64,000 bases of DNA from Eumeta japonica (Eukaryota; Arthropoda; Insecta; Lepidoptera; Psychidae), in contig BGZK01001397.1 of assembly GCA_005406025.1 (NCBI GenBank), positions 1 through 64,000 on the forward strand, in the 5' to 3' direction. The position numbers and the translations under genes are program-made. Shown here in pieces: positions 24,506 to 36,076 of this stretch; the stretch's first letter is position 1, and the number at the start of each line of letters is the position of its first letter. The notes below the pieces were generated by a model. The model saw only the letters and a list, made by a program, of their open reading frames with translations, had not been told where the DNA came from and did no database searches.

Positions 24506-25560
24506 ATACTATGCAAAAACAATTGATATTATCTTGTATTTTGAGCAGGGTGCATCCTACAGCTTTGTAAATAATGACGCCTTAAATAGGTCACCCCTTC
24601 CACGGTTTCAAATATTTTAAATAGCTCACTAACTAGAACCACACACATGTCAAATTTTGTCAGATTTCATGATAAAGTTAATTTCCAGAAGCATTGAGCT
24701 AATATTGTCTATATTTGGCGCTCTGCACGCGTCATGAACACAATGGCTCACGACCGCTACAGACCTAATGGACTGTCGTTGTCAAATATGCATACGCTGA
24801 CCGTTCCTCATTTGAGAAATCGTCTATAATAAAAATAGACTATGATAATTTGATGTCTAGTGATTTGAACACGTTTTTATATAACGCCCTTTCATTAAAA
24901 AAAATTAACAATTTTGACTCTTCACAAAAATCTCAAAATTCTTCACGATATTGATATCAAATATTTTTATGTTTATATAATCGTTTTGAGCCCATTTCAT
25001 TTTATATCACTATCGCACAACTATCGTTTTTAGTTTAAGTTGTTGCTTTAGGTGCGCTTTTCTTTTGGTACAGAAAAATTACTATATATTTTTGATTTAT
25101 AATTATCATCGTTCTCAATACATGAAGCAATGTTGTGAAGCGATTTCATATTTATGAAATAGATTGTTTAATTTTATTTTGATATCGATGACAGGAAATC
25201 CACCCATCAACTAAAATGTAAATTCGTAGTCCCAACAAAGATGCCAGTCCGCCTACGACGGATTGGAGATTGAATTGAGTCAGCGTGGGACAAAGGCCAA
25301 AAATTATATCCCATTATTCTTAATAACCTAATCTATAATTAGAATCTCATTGCCCTAAATTTGGCTGGCATGACGCCATGCCACACTTAAGTATTTTTTT
25401 TTTCATCTGTCATTCTCAGAACAGGATCACCACAAATTGTGACTCGGCGTTTTGTTTCGAAATACAAATGCAAATCCTTCATAGCCGATTCACTTAATGC
25501 TTTTCCAAAATACCTATTATTGTATGCGATCGTTACCATTCCTCCAATCAATGTGGCGGG
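24506..25560. other. AT-rich intergenic
   Basis: No gene. The stretch at 25230-25380 (GATGCCAGTCCGCCTACGACG, GGCTGGCATGACGCC) is more complex and may be an unassigned repeat. Confidence 0.4.
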
Positions 25561-25900
25561 GTATATTGATAAGGTTGTCTAACGCCAGATCACAGTGTGT
25601 AGCCGAACACTTCTGCAGCAGTTCTCTTCTCGGGCAGAGTCGTGTCCATCTGTTCGCACGGAACTAGATCCGCGCTACACGCGTATATCTCCTATCCATT
25701 GACCCATTTGCAGCGGGCGCGGGCGGCGGATCGTACGGCATCGCCGGGGATTAGGGAGCACACAAATCTCTATTTAGTGGCGGCAGAGCCGGCCCAATTA
25801 GAGCTTACCTGCCGCACCCGGCTAATCTTGGCGCCGAGCGCGCGGCCCGGCCCGCCATCGACAGCATCGCCATCGTGGGTGCTTAACGTTTGATGGATCG
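25561..25900. promoter_or_regulatory. GC-rich island (putative regulatory DNA)
   Basis: GGGCGCGGGCGGCGGATCGTA and GCGCCGAGCGCGCGGCCCGG within AT-rich DNA. Open frames on both strands (25642-25982) are typical GC-driven chance frames. Confidence 0.3.
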
Positions 25901-26779
25901 GTACCCTTTTAAGCTTTCGTGTAACATAATTGTGTGTTTGAATGAACTGAATTGAGAATGTGATCGCTTTTGTTGTGAACACCTGTAGTTATAAAGATTT
26001 ATGCATTTGATTTGAAAGTAATATGAATATTTAATTAATTTACAAAGGATGTAGTGAACTAGTGAAATTCTTTGTTCGTATTTAAATATTGATGATATTC
26101 ATTTTAATCTTTTAGTGGCATGATTTTTCTCTAGCTAAACTACTCACAATCTAAGTAGGTACATCAATACAGCCACCATATTAGAAAGAAACTGAATCAA
26201 ATAAATATATCATTACCATTTCATAATTATAAATATATATGGATGTCATTAGTAATTACAATAATCTTCAACTAGTGATGCCAATATAATTTTGAATGTA
26301 AGCTGCTCAATAGTTTGAAAATAAAAGATTCCCTATTATTTCAAAAATTATCTTCAAACTATCGACATTTCGGTGGATATACATGTTTTACGTAAATTGA
26401 TAGGACTGGTGTAAAAATGCATCAGGTAACTACGTAGATATCTCTTTTTGTTTGTTTGCGACAAATCTATTTGCAATGTGTACAACAAATAAACCATACA
26501 ACGTCAATAGACGTCATTGAAGTTCGATATTCCAATTAATTCAAAAAACCACATAACCTATACGTTGCAACAAAACATAAATAGAGGTACGACGAGTACT
26601 GTAAATGCTTCAAATTGACGCAATATCGAGTTGGTTCTTTGTCCTTTTTAAGTGAACTAGTGTTTTCTCATCACCATCATTATCAGACGGCGATGATCTA
26701 ATCATCATACAAGAATTAGATAAGAATATAAAAAATGTACATGAACGTATTTAAAATATAGTCATAACGATCGAAATAG

Positions 26780-27170
26780 TGTATCGGCATGTAGCGAGAC
26801 CGCGATATTCGCATTTCGACGCGTCCGAGCCGCCTTAACCTCGTTTATCCCCAAAAATGTTTAATTAAAATACCGCGCTACAACGTGTACCCGCTAACGA
26901 CGCAACTTTACACATAAAAACCCCCCCGAAAAAGAACGGCGCCGGCCTAAATAGGGCGCGTAATTACCTTCGCGGGCCCGGCGCCCGCGGCGCTGCTGAA
27001 GAAAGATAAACGAGAGAGCAACTATTCTAGTAGAACTTGTTACAGCCGCGCGCCGGCGCCGCCCTCACAATAGCGCCTAATTATCACCTGAGCGAGCATT
27101 TGTATTGCTTAAGCGGCAACTCGGATTTAGAGCTGCTGATAATTCTCTTTATAGAAGCTTCCTTTAGATC
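26780..27170. promoter_or_regulatory. GC-rich island with TAAT sites (putative enhancer)
   Basis: GCGCCGGCCTAAATAGGGCGC, GCGTAATTACC, GGGCCCGGCGCCCGCGG and CCTAATTATCACC. The mix of GC-rich DNA and homeodomain-type TAATTA cores suggests conserved regulatory DNA. No open frame of interest. Confidence 0.35.
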
Positions 27171-28069
27171 TTTACCCCGATTCAGTACACTTGCCTTGTT
27201 TTTTAAATCCTATTAGTGATAGTGGATAAAGATTTATTAATTTGTTAAAATGAATTTCGTAGACCTTCAATTTTAGTAGAATCCTAAAAAAATTTTTTAC
27301 GGATATTTTTTTTCGTATTGAATCTCGACTTTAAATTAATTTGTATTGCAAAGTTCCATAAAAATATGAGATTTATTTGGTGAAGAAACATTTCTATTAC
27401 ATTCCCAACCTCTTTAAGCTTCTTGTTTCAATAGTAATTTCGCTTGTAAAACTCATGTTAGGTATACATGTACGTAATCGCTGAGCGGTAACTTCATATG
27501 TCTTCGAAAGTACTGCTAGATGAAACTTCTTAAATTTTCTTCAATAGCGGCCGGTTCAATATTTTATTCAGTCGGTAACAATTGTCAAACCAATCTATAT
27601 TGTAGTTAAAATACATCTCGTATTAAGTAAGCAATGTAAATCTCATTTTCTCCATACGAACAAACAGTCAGATGCGGACAACCTAATCTCTGCGGCTGCC
27701 ACACTCGCACCACAGTCAATGCTGTGTTGGTGATAGTCTTTTCGCATCTTTTGTCTACACGATGCTGAATGCAAAATGCTGAAACTGGTAAGTTTTTTTA
27801 GCTTTTCGTATCCTGTCCGAATCTCTGTGCCCGCCCCTGCCGACACGTTAGCACCCCACAGCATCTTTGTACGTTATAAGAACAAAATTCATTTCAGATG
27901 TACGAATATTTTAACATCTATTTTACGTCTTCCATACTTAATAATATTTCATATCTTAAAATATCGTTCGAAAATATTTATTAAATAGCAGAAAAATTTA
28001 CGCCTATCGAATTCAAATTGGCCCTAGAAAGTGATGAACAATTCTGAAAAATAGTCTCAGCAGTGTTCT
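27171..28069. other. AT-rich intergenic, nothing recognised
   Basis: No gene. Short frames around 27643-27988 on both strands look like mutual shadows without a domain. Confidence 0.4.
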
Positions 28070-28440
28070 ACGTTACCCGTGAAACGAGGGCGCGCGGCGC
28101 GCCGCGTCGCGGCCCTATCCGACATACGTGATTACTGTCTAAATATTCCACTTTATTGTGCAATCCTCTCCTTGTCATGCGAGCGCGCGAAGGTGTTCCT
28201 GAATAATTTAGAGGAGCGGCGGCGGGGTACGCCATTTATCCAAATTGTCCTCCCGATGCGCGACCGGCGCCGGCGTTAAAAATGAAACAGCCCTCGGCCG
28301 CGAACCGCGACCCTCCAGCGAAAGCTGCAGGCGATACGTGAACGCGCCGCCCGTCTCGGATAGACGGGCACCCCGCGCCCCGCCCGCCCTACGACAAGTC
28401 ATGTGGTTATGTGTTTACTGCTCACCACGCACGAGATCTT
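28070..28440. promoter_or_regulatory. GC-rich island (putative regulatory DNA)
   Basis: GGGCGCGCGGCGCGCCGCGTC, then GCGCGACCGGCGCCGGCG and CGCGCCGCCCGTCTCGGATAG. Open frames on both strands are Arg/Ala/Pro-rich and have no recognisable domain. Confidence 0.3.
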
Positions 28441-29079
28441 GTGCACTAACTCCGTGAGGTACATATGTAGTTAAGAAATATTTAGGAAAATGCCAAGTCA
28501 GTACGTCAATCGAAAAGGGAATTTGTTTTAAATGTGTATTTACAATATGTGCAGTGTCCAGAAAATGAAAAGTTAAATTGCTTAGCTGTCCTACAAGATG
28601 TTATTTAAAGCGAATTCATCGAAATTTCCAAATAAATACACGATATCGTGGCCACTTCCGCATACGGTGTTTCCTCGTCGTATGCGTCTATAATCGTCGT
28701 GGTTTGTATTTTCTTTTAGACAAATTTTTCTTTCTGCTCGGACAACATTACTAAAACATTATTTCGTGAGATACTCAAATTCCGTATATTAACTAGATGA
28801 TTTACAAATTAATTACGTATCTCAAAGAGATTTTCAAATCTATATACCATACGTTTTGTCTGTCAAAATCTGCAAAATTAATATTATAGTTAAATTAGAA
28901 TAACTTTAATTTAGCTATAATATGGACTTTGCAGATGGGATCCCAGAGAAATAAAGGGATAACCTCAAATATTATAGACACGTATACGGCGGGTTGCACC
29001 AAAAGTAAATAATGTGATTTATTCGTAAACGCAATCCATAAGATTTTACAGATTGTTCATAGATTATCTGTCAAATCTT

Positions 29080-30520
29080 ACGAATTGGGTTTACAAAATA
29101 CGTTTTCACTTTTGTTGTAACTCGCCAATGAAGTGTTTGAGGTATTATTCAGTTATTCAGTTGTTTGCATCTAGGAATCATCAGAGTGCTACTGGGCTAA
29201 TGACGGAAGCCACAGTACCCCTTAACGGTTACAAGTTAGTGAATAATACTGCGGCTTATGGGCAGAAACTGCTCTTTAATGTCTACTAGTAAACCTTCGA
29301 ATTCGGGATAAATACCTCATGTTACATCGGTATCTAGGGTTCGCATTCTGATGATGGAGCCAAACGGTCGATAGTGGAACTCTTCAGTGCCTACTAGTAT
29401 ACTCCGCGAGTTCGGTTTCATGAGTTTTATTTTGACGAGTCTTATACGTTATATTTTGTAATGACGATCTGATGATGAAGCCTGAAGGTGGACAGTGGTT
29501 CTCTTCAGTCATCAGGAGTCATCCATAAATTACGTCACACACTAAAGGTGAGGAAGGAGATCAACAAAGTGTGACAGCGTATGACAAGAGTGAAGGGGCT
29601 CATAAGCTTTGAGATGTCACGTGTATGAAACTAAAATATTAAAACTCTAAACTGTAACTGCGACCAGAGCTATAGTTGTATCCACGGTGTCGCGCTTTAT
29701 AAACCTTCTAAAATGTTTAACTTAATGTTTACTTAACGAAAATTTATTCCAAATAGAAATATTTATGTTATTTTGGAAGTGCTGTATCAATTTAATAATT
29801 TCTAAATTTAATTTCTCATGACATGTGACGTCACATCAGAAGCGGAGGTCATATAATTGTGACCACCTGCGACGAGACGGGGTTGGGGTATATAAAATGG
29901 TGAGATTCGTGTGACGTGATTTATGGATGACCCCTTACTGGTAAACGTTTCGTGTTTGAGCTTATTTGTTTTGTTTTTATGTGTCATCTAGCGACGTTTT
30001 GTAATGATGGTCCGATGATGGAGCCGGGAAGTAGATAATGCAACTATAGTTAATTGTAAAAAGATAATACTTTCCATAAAAAAAAAAGTTAAAACTAAAC
30101 TAAATTTTACAAATAAAAAAATTGAAACCGACTTGCAAGTATTTCTTAAGCTATCAAGTTAATAATCATATTTTCCAAAGCTCAAGATTAAAGGCAACGT
30201 TAGTTTAACATAACATAAAGTGTTTGCAGTATATCTTGTTTAACATAATCGCATAGTACGTTCATTACATCAACCTGTCTATATCGTAGTTAAATATCGA
30301 TCGCAAATCTTTGTATTGCCAAACCGATCGAAGAGGATAGCGTGTGGCGGAAGAGTACACAAGCGAACTCGCGTTGACTAGCATCAACTCCACAAAATAA
30401 TTGATTTCATTAATAATATATTTGCGTGTTTAAATTTCTTTTATAGACCTTAAAATTGTTGTTATTAACTTTTTGGTTTTTATGCTATTTGAAATCGGTT
30501 TTTAATTTTTGTACAGTTTA
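29080..30520. repeat. Helitron-like lepidopteran repeat, degenerate tandem units
   Basis: Repeated phrases GATGATGGAGCC, AGTGGAACTCTTCAGTG and CCTACTAGTA recur at about 29351, 29470 and 30012. A T/A-rich part with ATTGAAACCGACTTGCAAG (30121) and TGAAATCGGTTTTTAA (30490) follows. These phrases are typical of an abundant moth and butterfly repeat that I associate with Helitrons. It is interrupted by the element at 29515-29934. Confidence 0.6.
29515..29934. mobile_element. non-autonomous TIR element nested in repeat
   Basis: 420 bp. Left GGAGTCATCCATAAATTACG and inverted right GGGGTCATCCATAAATCACG are terminal repeats continuing to TCACAC. This terminus is widespread in insects. It splits a repeat unit (CTCTTCAGTCA ... 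TTACTGGTAAACG). Target duplication not clear. No transposase. Confidence 0.75.
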
Positions 30521-31139
30521 GTTCATAATTAAAGAAAGTTTGTTTTTTTAGGTATTGTGTTACGGGACCAAGATCGAGTTCATAATTAGTTCGGGAAAAT
30601 TTTGTGCAACTCGGGAACAGAACCGTGATCGACAGCGGGGTGAATGTGAAATTCAAATTGAAAATGGAAACAAAACAACATTGGGATAGCCATTAGTTTC
30701 CTAATAGAGTCCGAATCAAAATTGGAGACGATATCTGAATTGGCCTGGCATCGAAATAGAGAACGAAATCAGGAACATAATCGAAATAGTGATTTACTGA
30801 ACATTTTCAATCGATATAGCATATAGGTCGCAGAAAGAAAAACTTTTTGTGATGAAAACTGGCTAATACAATAACTAACTTATGCTTATGAAAAATTAAC
30901 ATCTTATTCTAAAACATAACTAAATGTTATTTGTCAGATGTATGAAATTATTAAGCTAAAATCATAATTCGAACCGCCTGTGGTAAATTTTGTAGGACCC
31001 GCAGATAAACAAATAAAAATATAATAGTATACCTATTTGTCACTTATGTTTCAGCGCATAAACTTTTTTTATGATTTCATTATCTTCAATTATTGATACG
31101 TTAGTGTGCTATATCTCCAGCGAATTTTATTTCCTGCTG
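30521..31139. other. AT-rich intergenic with degenerate simple repeats
   Basis: 30570-30790 has recurring short GATCGAG, GGGAACAG and TCGAAATAG phrases, probably the worn tail of the preceding repeat. No gene. Confidence 0.35.
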
Positions 31140-31470
31140 ATCAATTATGCAGATGAGTGCCCGAAGCTCAATTCGGCCGCTCGCTTATTTCGGGATTTAT
31201 TAATTTAGGGTGGAAAAACTTCTGCGACCGCCCGCCGCCCGCCCCGCGCGCGCCACCCGCCCCGTCGAAGGTTCTCATCCTGAACCTATAGAACACGTCG
31301 AGTTTATTAGCTCCAATGGGAACGAAACGACTCATAATTACAGAGCCATATTTGCTTTGCCTTTTCGCGTAAGCCGCGATCGCATGTCCGCGGACTATTC
31401 CGGCCCCGCGAAATGATTAGCCGCTCGGCAAGGTTTTGTGTTCGCGTCCGCTGGTTCTGCGTTAATTTTG
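31140..31470. promoter_or_regulatory. GC-rich island (putative regulatory DNA)
   Basis: CCGCCCGCCGCCCGCCCCGCG, ATTTATTAATTTAGGG, CTCATAATTACAGAG and GCCGCGATCGCATGTCCGCGG. Low repeat content. The frame 31210-31416 is an Arg/Pro-rich chance frame. Confidence 0.35.
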
Positions 31471-34400
31471 TAAAAATTAAAAAGTAAACACCGCTTAGAT
31501 TGCTACAATTACCACCTGCAATCGTTGTTCATTCTGGCGTGATAATTGGAAATACAATAATTGGAACGTTTCTTTCGTTAAATCCCATTTTCATATTTAG
31601 TCCCCACTGTAAGGGATCGAAACAACAGTAATTAAAAAAAAACAAAATAAAAAAAGTGTATGTGTACAATTCACACACGGTAGAAGTGAAACTTCAGAAA
31701 TAGAAACCTACAAGAGAATGAGATGAATATAGAGTATCAGGAGTAGGATAATAATTGTAAAGTTTATTTTTTTACAATATTTTTAACAAGTTAAAAAATT
31801 ATTTTAAATTTTAATGAAGTTATTTATATGATCTATGAGCAGTAATAAATGATAATGAAATGTATTGTTTGGAAAATGTTAAAATACAATTTTGTACTTC
31901 AAAATGATTAGAAATATTAGATAATTTTCAAGTGCAATATAGATACACCTTCTATACTCACTATACGATGCCTTCTCCCAAGGCTGCGCAATGTTCAAGC
32001 CTATGTGCATATATTAATACTATAACGCTCGGATGAAAACAAGTATTAGACAATGTGCAATATAGAAACATACCGTCGCGGCAACGTAGGCGAGCACAAA
32101 AAAAAATATAATAGTGGGGAGGTCGAAATTCGACGCCGATTCTCTTCATTGCAAAGCTGATGTTTGCAACCGAATTCGCTTAAGGCTTTTCGACTCACTA
32201 TCCGGCTCTTAATTCCGATATCAGTCACGATCTCTGTTACGAAGCTCCAGGCCTAGGTTTTCTATTGTCGTAAACGCTCCTAGAATAGAATGATAAATAT
32301 GTGTGATTGACGTTGGATAACGAAATGTCATGTGGACTAGGGATTCGAAATTTAAATTTTATATAGGAATATAGCTAACATTGAAATGTTAGCGTTTGTA
32401 TAAAGAGAAACGTTTTGCCACTTGTAAAGGTCTGCTGGTTCTAATCTAGATTCTTCCAACCCACGTCCCGATTCCGACTTCCATCCCAAGTCCGATTTGG
32501 TGCTTCTGGACATGCTCCCAGTTACGAAGTCGGTTCCGCACTAACTTTTCTTAGACTCCAAACTTCAAACCAAAAAGGTTTTTCTTTTATTTATTAGAAA
32601 AGAAAAGCCTAAATATCAATTTTCATGGCTCTAACTTTAAAACTAAAGGAACATATATAAAACTTGTACTATTTCATCACTTTAGGGTTAACTTGTCAAA
32701 AACCCAAAATAAACATTTGATTATTTAAAAAGAATAACCCAAATACCAATTTACCCGGTTCTAACTTGAAACTAATAACACTTTCAAACTAAGTGTCACC
32801 CTTTCTTCACCATTTAAGAATGGAATATCAAAAAACCTTTGTAAATGGTTGTGAATATCATTTACAAGAATACGCTGTTAACCACCTTCCTAGGTTTGGC
32901 GTTTTGATCTGAACGTTGATGAAATAGTCAGTCGGTTAGGGCTTGTCAATTTAAAATACTGCATATATTAATTTAGTAGGTATTCATATATTAAATGCCT
33001 ACCATAGAAATTCATTTGATTTTTCAGTTATACATTATTTAAATCACACAGGAACTACTACTTATGTGGGACAAAAATATTATGTAGTTCATTTAATTTA
33101 AACTATAATCTTTCTTCATATCGGGTTTCGTACTAATTCCTTTTTCCCTTTCCTAAATATTTTTTGCAATTTTCCACAATTTTTTCATACTACATCACCA
33201 TAAAAAGCGGTCTATGATACTCCTCGACACTTGAACTCTACGCATCCGTCTAAAATAAACACGCTAGCAGCACCGCACACGTGCAGACATGATCAAACAA
33301 TCACAGGACACGAACGTAAAAACCATAATCACGTAAAACAATGATAAATATTAGTTAAACAACACGTGCTACCGCAGATGTTTAGACGTGTACGTCTACA
33401 ACGCGCGCATAGGCTATACTATTTTATTGTATTGCTTTGTATCGCTGTGTATACGTCGCTCTCTTTTGTTCCACCCCCTTGGTGTCGGAATGTTCTCTTT
33501 CTCCTTCTCCCTGCGTTATATCTTTCTTCTCTTCCATGTCACGAGTCAAGTGTCCCCCTGACGGCCGATTATCTTTAGCTATGTGAAAAAATTCACTGCA
33601 GTAGTATACATAACGAAGTTAAAAGGAAAACCGCTAAGTAAAAAAAAAACAGCTAAATAAGCTTTACGAGTTAATGAGTAATAGTCGACCAACTTATAAA
33701 ATGCTTATTTGGAAAACTTACAGTGAAAATTGCTTAGACGGGCTGGTAGGTATTTAACACAGAGTGTAAATATAAGCTTATGAACCGTACAAAATTATGA
33801 AAAAATATCCATAATTTTATATGGTTATAAACATCCTTAACACCAGTCCTACATGAGCTCGTTTTTAAACCATATTTTGTTCACAGTATCAAACAAAAAG
33901 ACCCAGTCTAAGGCCACATACATATTGTGACGCACAACTTGGCCGGTTTTTAACCTTTGTCGTTTCAACAGCCTTTAAACTTTAACGCATTCATATATAA
34001 CGTTTATATTATCCATTGTGCATTGTAAAACAACATTCCAAATATGTCGGTTTTGGGAGACTGTAAATAATGCATATAGAAAGATTAATAGGGGGCAAAG
34101 ATCAAAAATCGTGAAAATGAACGATTAATAATTTTCCTGAAATTTTTCACTTCAGAAAACCCTCTATATTCGCGTATCGTCGCTGGTTTGTAAATTAAAA
34201 GTGTGAATGTTAAAAGTTATTTATTATAATCGTCCATTAGTATAGTTAGAATTACTTTGCTAAAATTAAATAACAATATACCATTACTTCGATTTCGGAA
34301 TACGTGCACTTTTGTTCACACAATTCAATAATAACAGGTAGAATCCGTATTCAATTTCAAGGGTCTACGTTATGTAGTTACGTAATGAAATTTCTAAAAC

Positions 34401-35100
34401 CATTTCCAACCAATAAACCTTTTTCGTCTAAAAATGGAGTTAAACAAGGGAATGGATATAAAAAAAAAATTGGTTGCCTGTAAAGTCGGTATACGGGCGA
34501 AAGTTTTACGTGACAACGACTTTGAATGGTAAAATCATTTTAATGTGAATATTCATTCGTATAGTAGGAAGAAGGATGAAATAATAGTAACAATTTAAAA
34601 CATTTATTTATACAAAGAATTATATTTAAAACATTAATTTATACAAAGAATCTCGCACTGAATTTCATATTAACAAAATTTTATTTTTACCTTTACACAT
34701 ACATACGTATTTATATACAAATATACATACAATAACTTGCAATACATTTGCAAGCTATGCACCATTCTCTAGTGCTGCGCGCGGCAGACCGATCATAGTT
34801 GAGTGGGAGAGAGAAGCATTCGGCGGGCTCTCGTTCGGTGACTCATCGTAACGTTACCGAGCGTTACACTTTTCATAAGTGACTCCCAGCCGCAACCTAA
34901 TTTAAGACGTTGTCACGTCAATAAACTTTCATTAAAAATATTAAAAAAATAAAATATAATTATTAAGAAAACTATCGATTTTCCGACTGTGACCCGTACA
35001 ATAACAGTGAATCTAAAATTGAGCTTTTAAAAGGAGAATGCAAAGCTTTTCAAAATACGAGCTACACATGACTAAGCGTCGAAAGACTTTATTGATATAC
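31471..35100. other. intergenic, no gene recognised
   Basis: Mostly AT-rich. Two patches look repeat-like: 33230-33600 (a pyrimidine-rich stretch near TTTTGTTCCACCCCCTTGG) and 34740-34920 (GTTCGGTGACTCATCGTAACG). I cannot assign either to a family. Confidence 0.35.
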
Positions 35101-35104
35101 CGTA

Positions 35105-35440
35105 CAAATTTCATTATGTCTTACATCGGCGTGGCCCATGATAAAGAATATACTGTGATCAGTAGGTAAGTCATGACGCACTACTTGAAATAACTTCAGA
35201 TGGTGCGAATTTCATTGTTACATCGGTGTGTCTCTTGGTGAAAATACATTCTGATCAGTACGCCTTAAAATATACCACTCGGAATAACCTCAGACTTTAC
35301 GAACTCCATTATGTGTTACATCAGCGCGTCTCATGCTGAAAATACACTTTGACCGGAATAATTTCAGACCGCACTAACTTCATTATGTTACATAGTTGCG
35401 TCCCTTGCTAAAAAAAGGATCTGATCACATATTCCTTATC
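35105..35440. repeat. degenerate tandem repeat, four units
   Basis: Units beginning AATTTCATTATGT-TTACATCGGCGTG start at about 35105, 35207, 35300 and 35371. Each is followed by a TGAAAATACACT-TGATCAG stretch and ATAA-TTCAGA. Spacing about 70-102 bp, the last unit internally deleted. Not coding. Confidence 0.65.
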
Positions 35441-36048
35441 TGCCAAAAATAGTGTAACTCGAAAAAGTGTCATCTTGTGGAATCCTGTACTTCGGTTTCA
35501 GATTGTTTTATACATGGTACAAATGAGCAAAGCTAGTACCTAATTGGGCTTGTTGTAAATACTGCATTCTGGGAATAAATTTTTTTTTTTTGATACCGTG
35601 AAAATGGTTTGTCCGTTTAAACATTCAACATTAAATAATCATCCTTAATGTTTTTTTAATAAATATTTGATATTCCATACTTCTAGAGTTCTCCATAAAT
35701 AACAAAACTGGCTATATTTGTTTTTTTATCCCGAACGGACTTTGAGTCACGTAGACATTCGTTCGTTTCAGCAATTGGATATCCAATGCTAATGATAGGT
35801 CTCCACAAAGCCCTAGATTAAAGGGCAACAAACAGCCATTAATATATTTGCTTGTTGAAAATTAGTCATATAATTAATTGGACCTTTGGGGCAGAAAAAT
35901 AAATACATTTGTTTTTTATAATATTTAGACTTCAAAGTAAAGACAAAGACAAAAAACTTGTACATAAAAATGATGATAAGATATAGTAATCGACTAAAAC
36001 AAAAGTTCTAAAACAAATAAACTCCAAATAAGTTCAAAAAATAAAAAC

Positions 36049-36076
36049 ATACAAATAAACAGCTGTTTATTTGTAT
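36049..36076. repeat. 28-bp perfect palindrome
   Basis: Each half reads ATACAAATAAACAG on its own strand, centred on CAGCTG, with no spacer. Significance unknown. Confidence 0.6.

Noticed and set aside
25642..25982. Open frames in the 25.6-kb island
   Set aside because: Same GC-driven effect as at 28 kb; no recognisable protein family.
28079..28457. Overlapping Arg/Pro-rich frames on both strands
   Set aside because: GC-rich DNA lacks stop codons by composition; no domain, no splice context, frames on both strands equally open.
33366..33578. 70-aa frame with signal-peptide-like start
   Set aside because: Hydrophobic because of a pyrimidine-rich repeat-like stretch; no conserved protein features.
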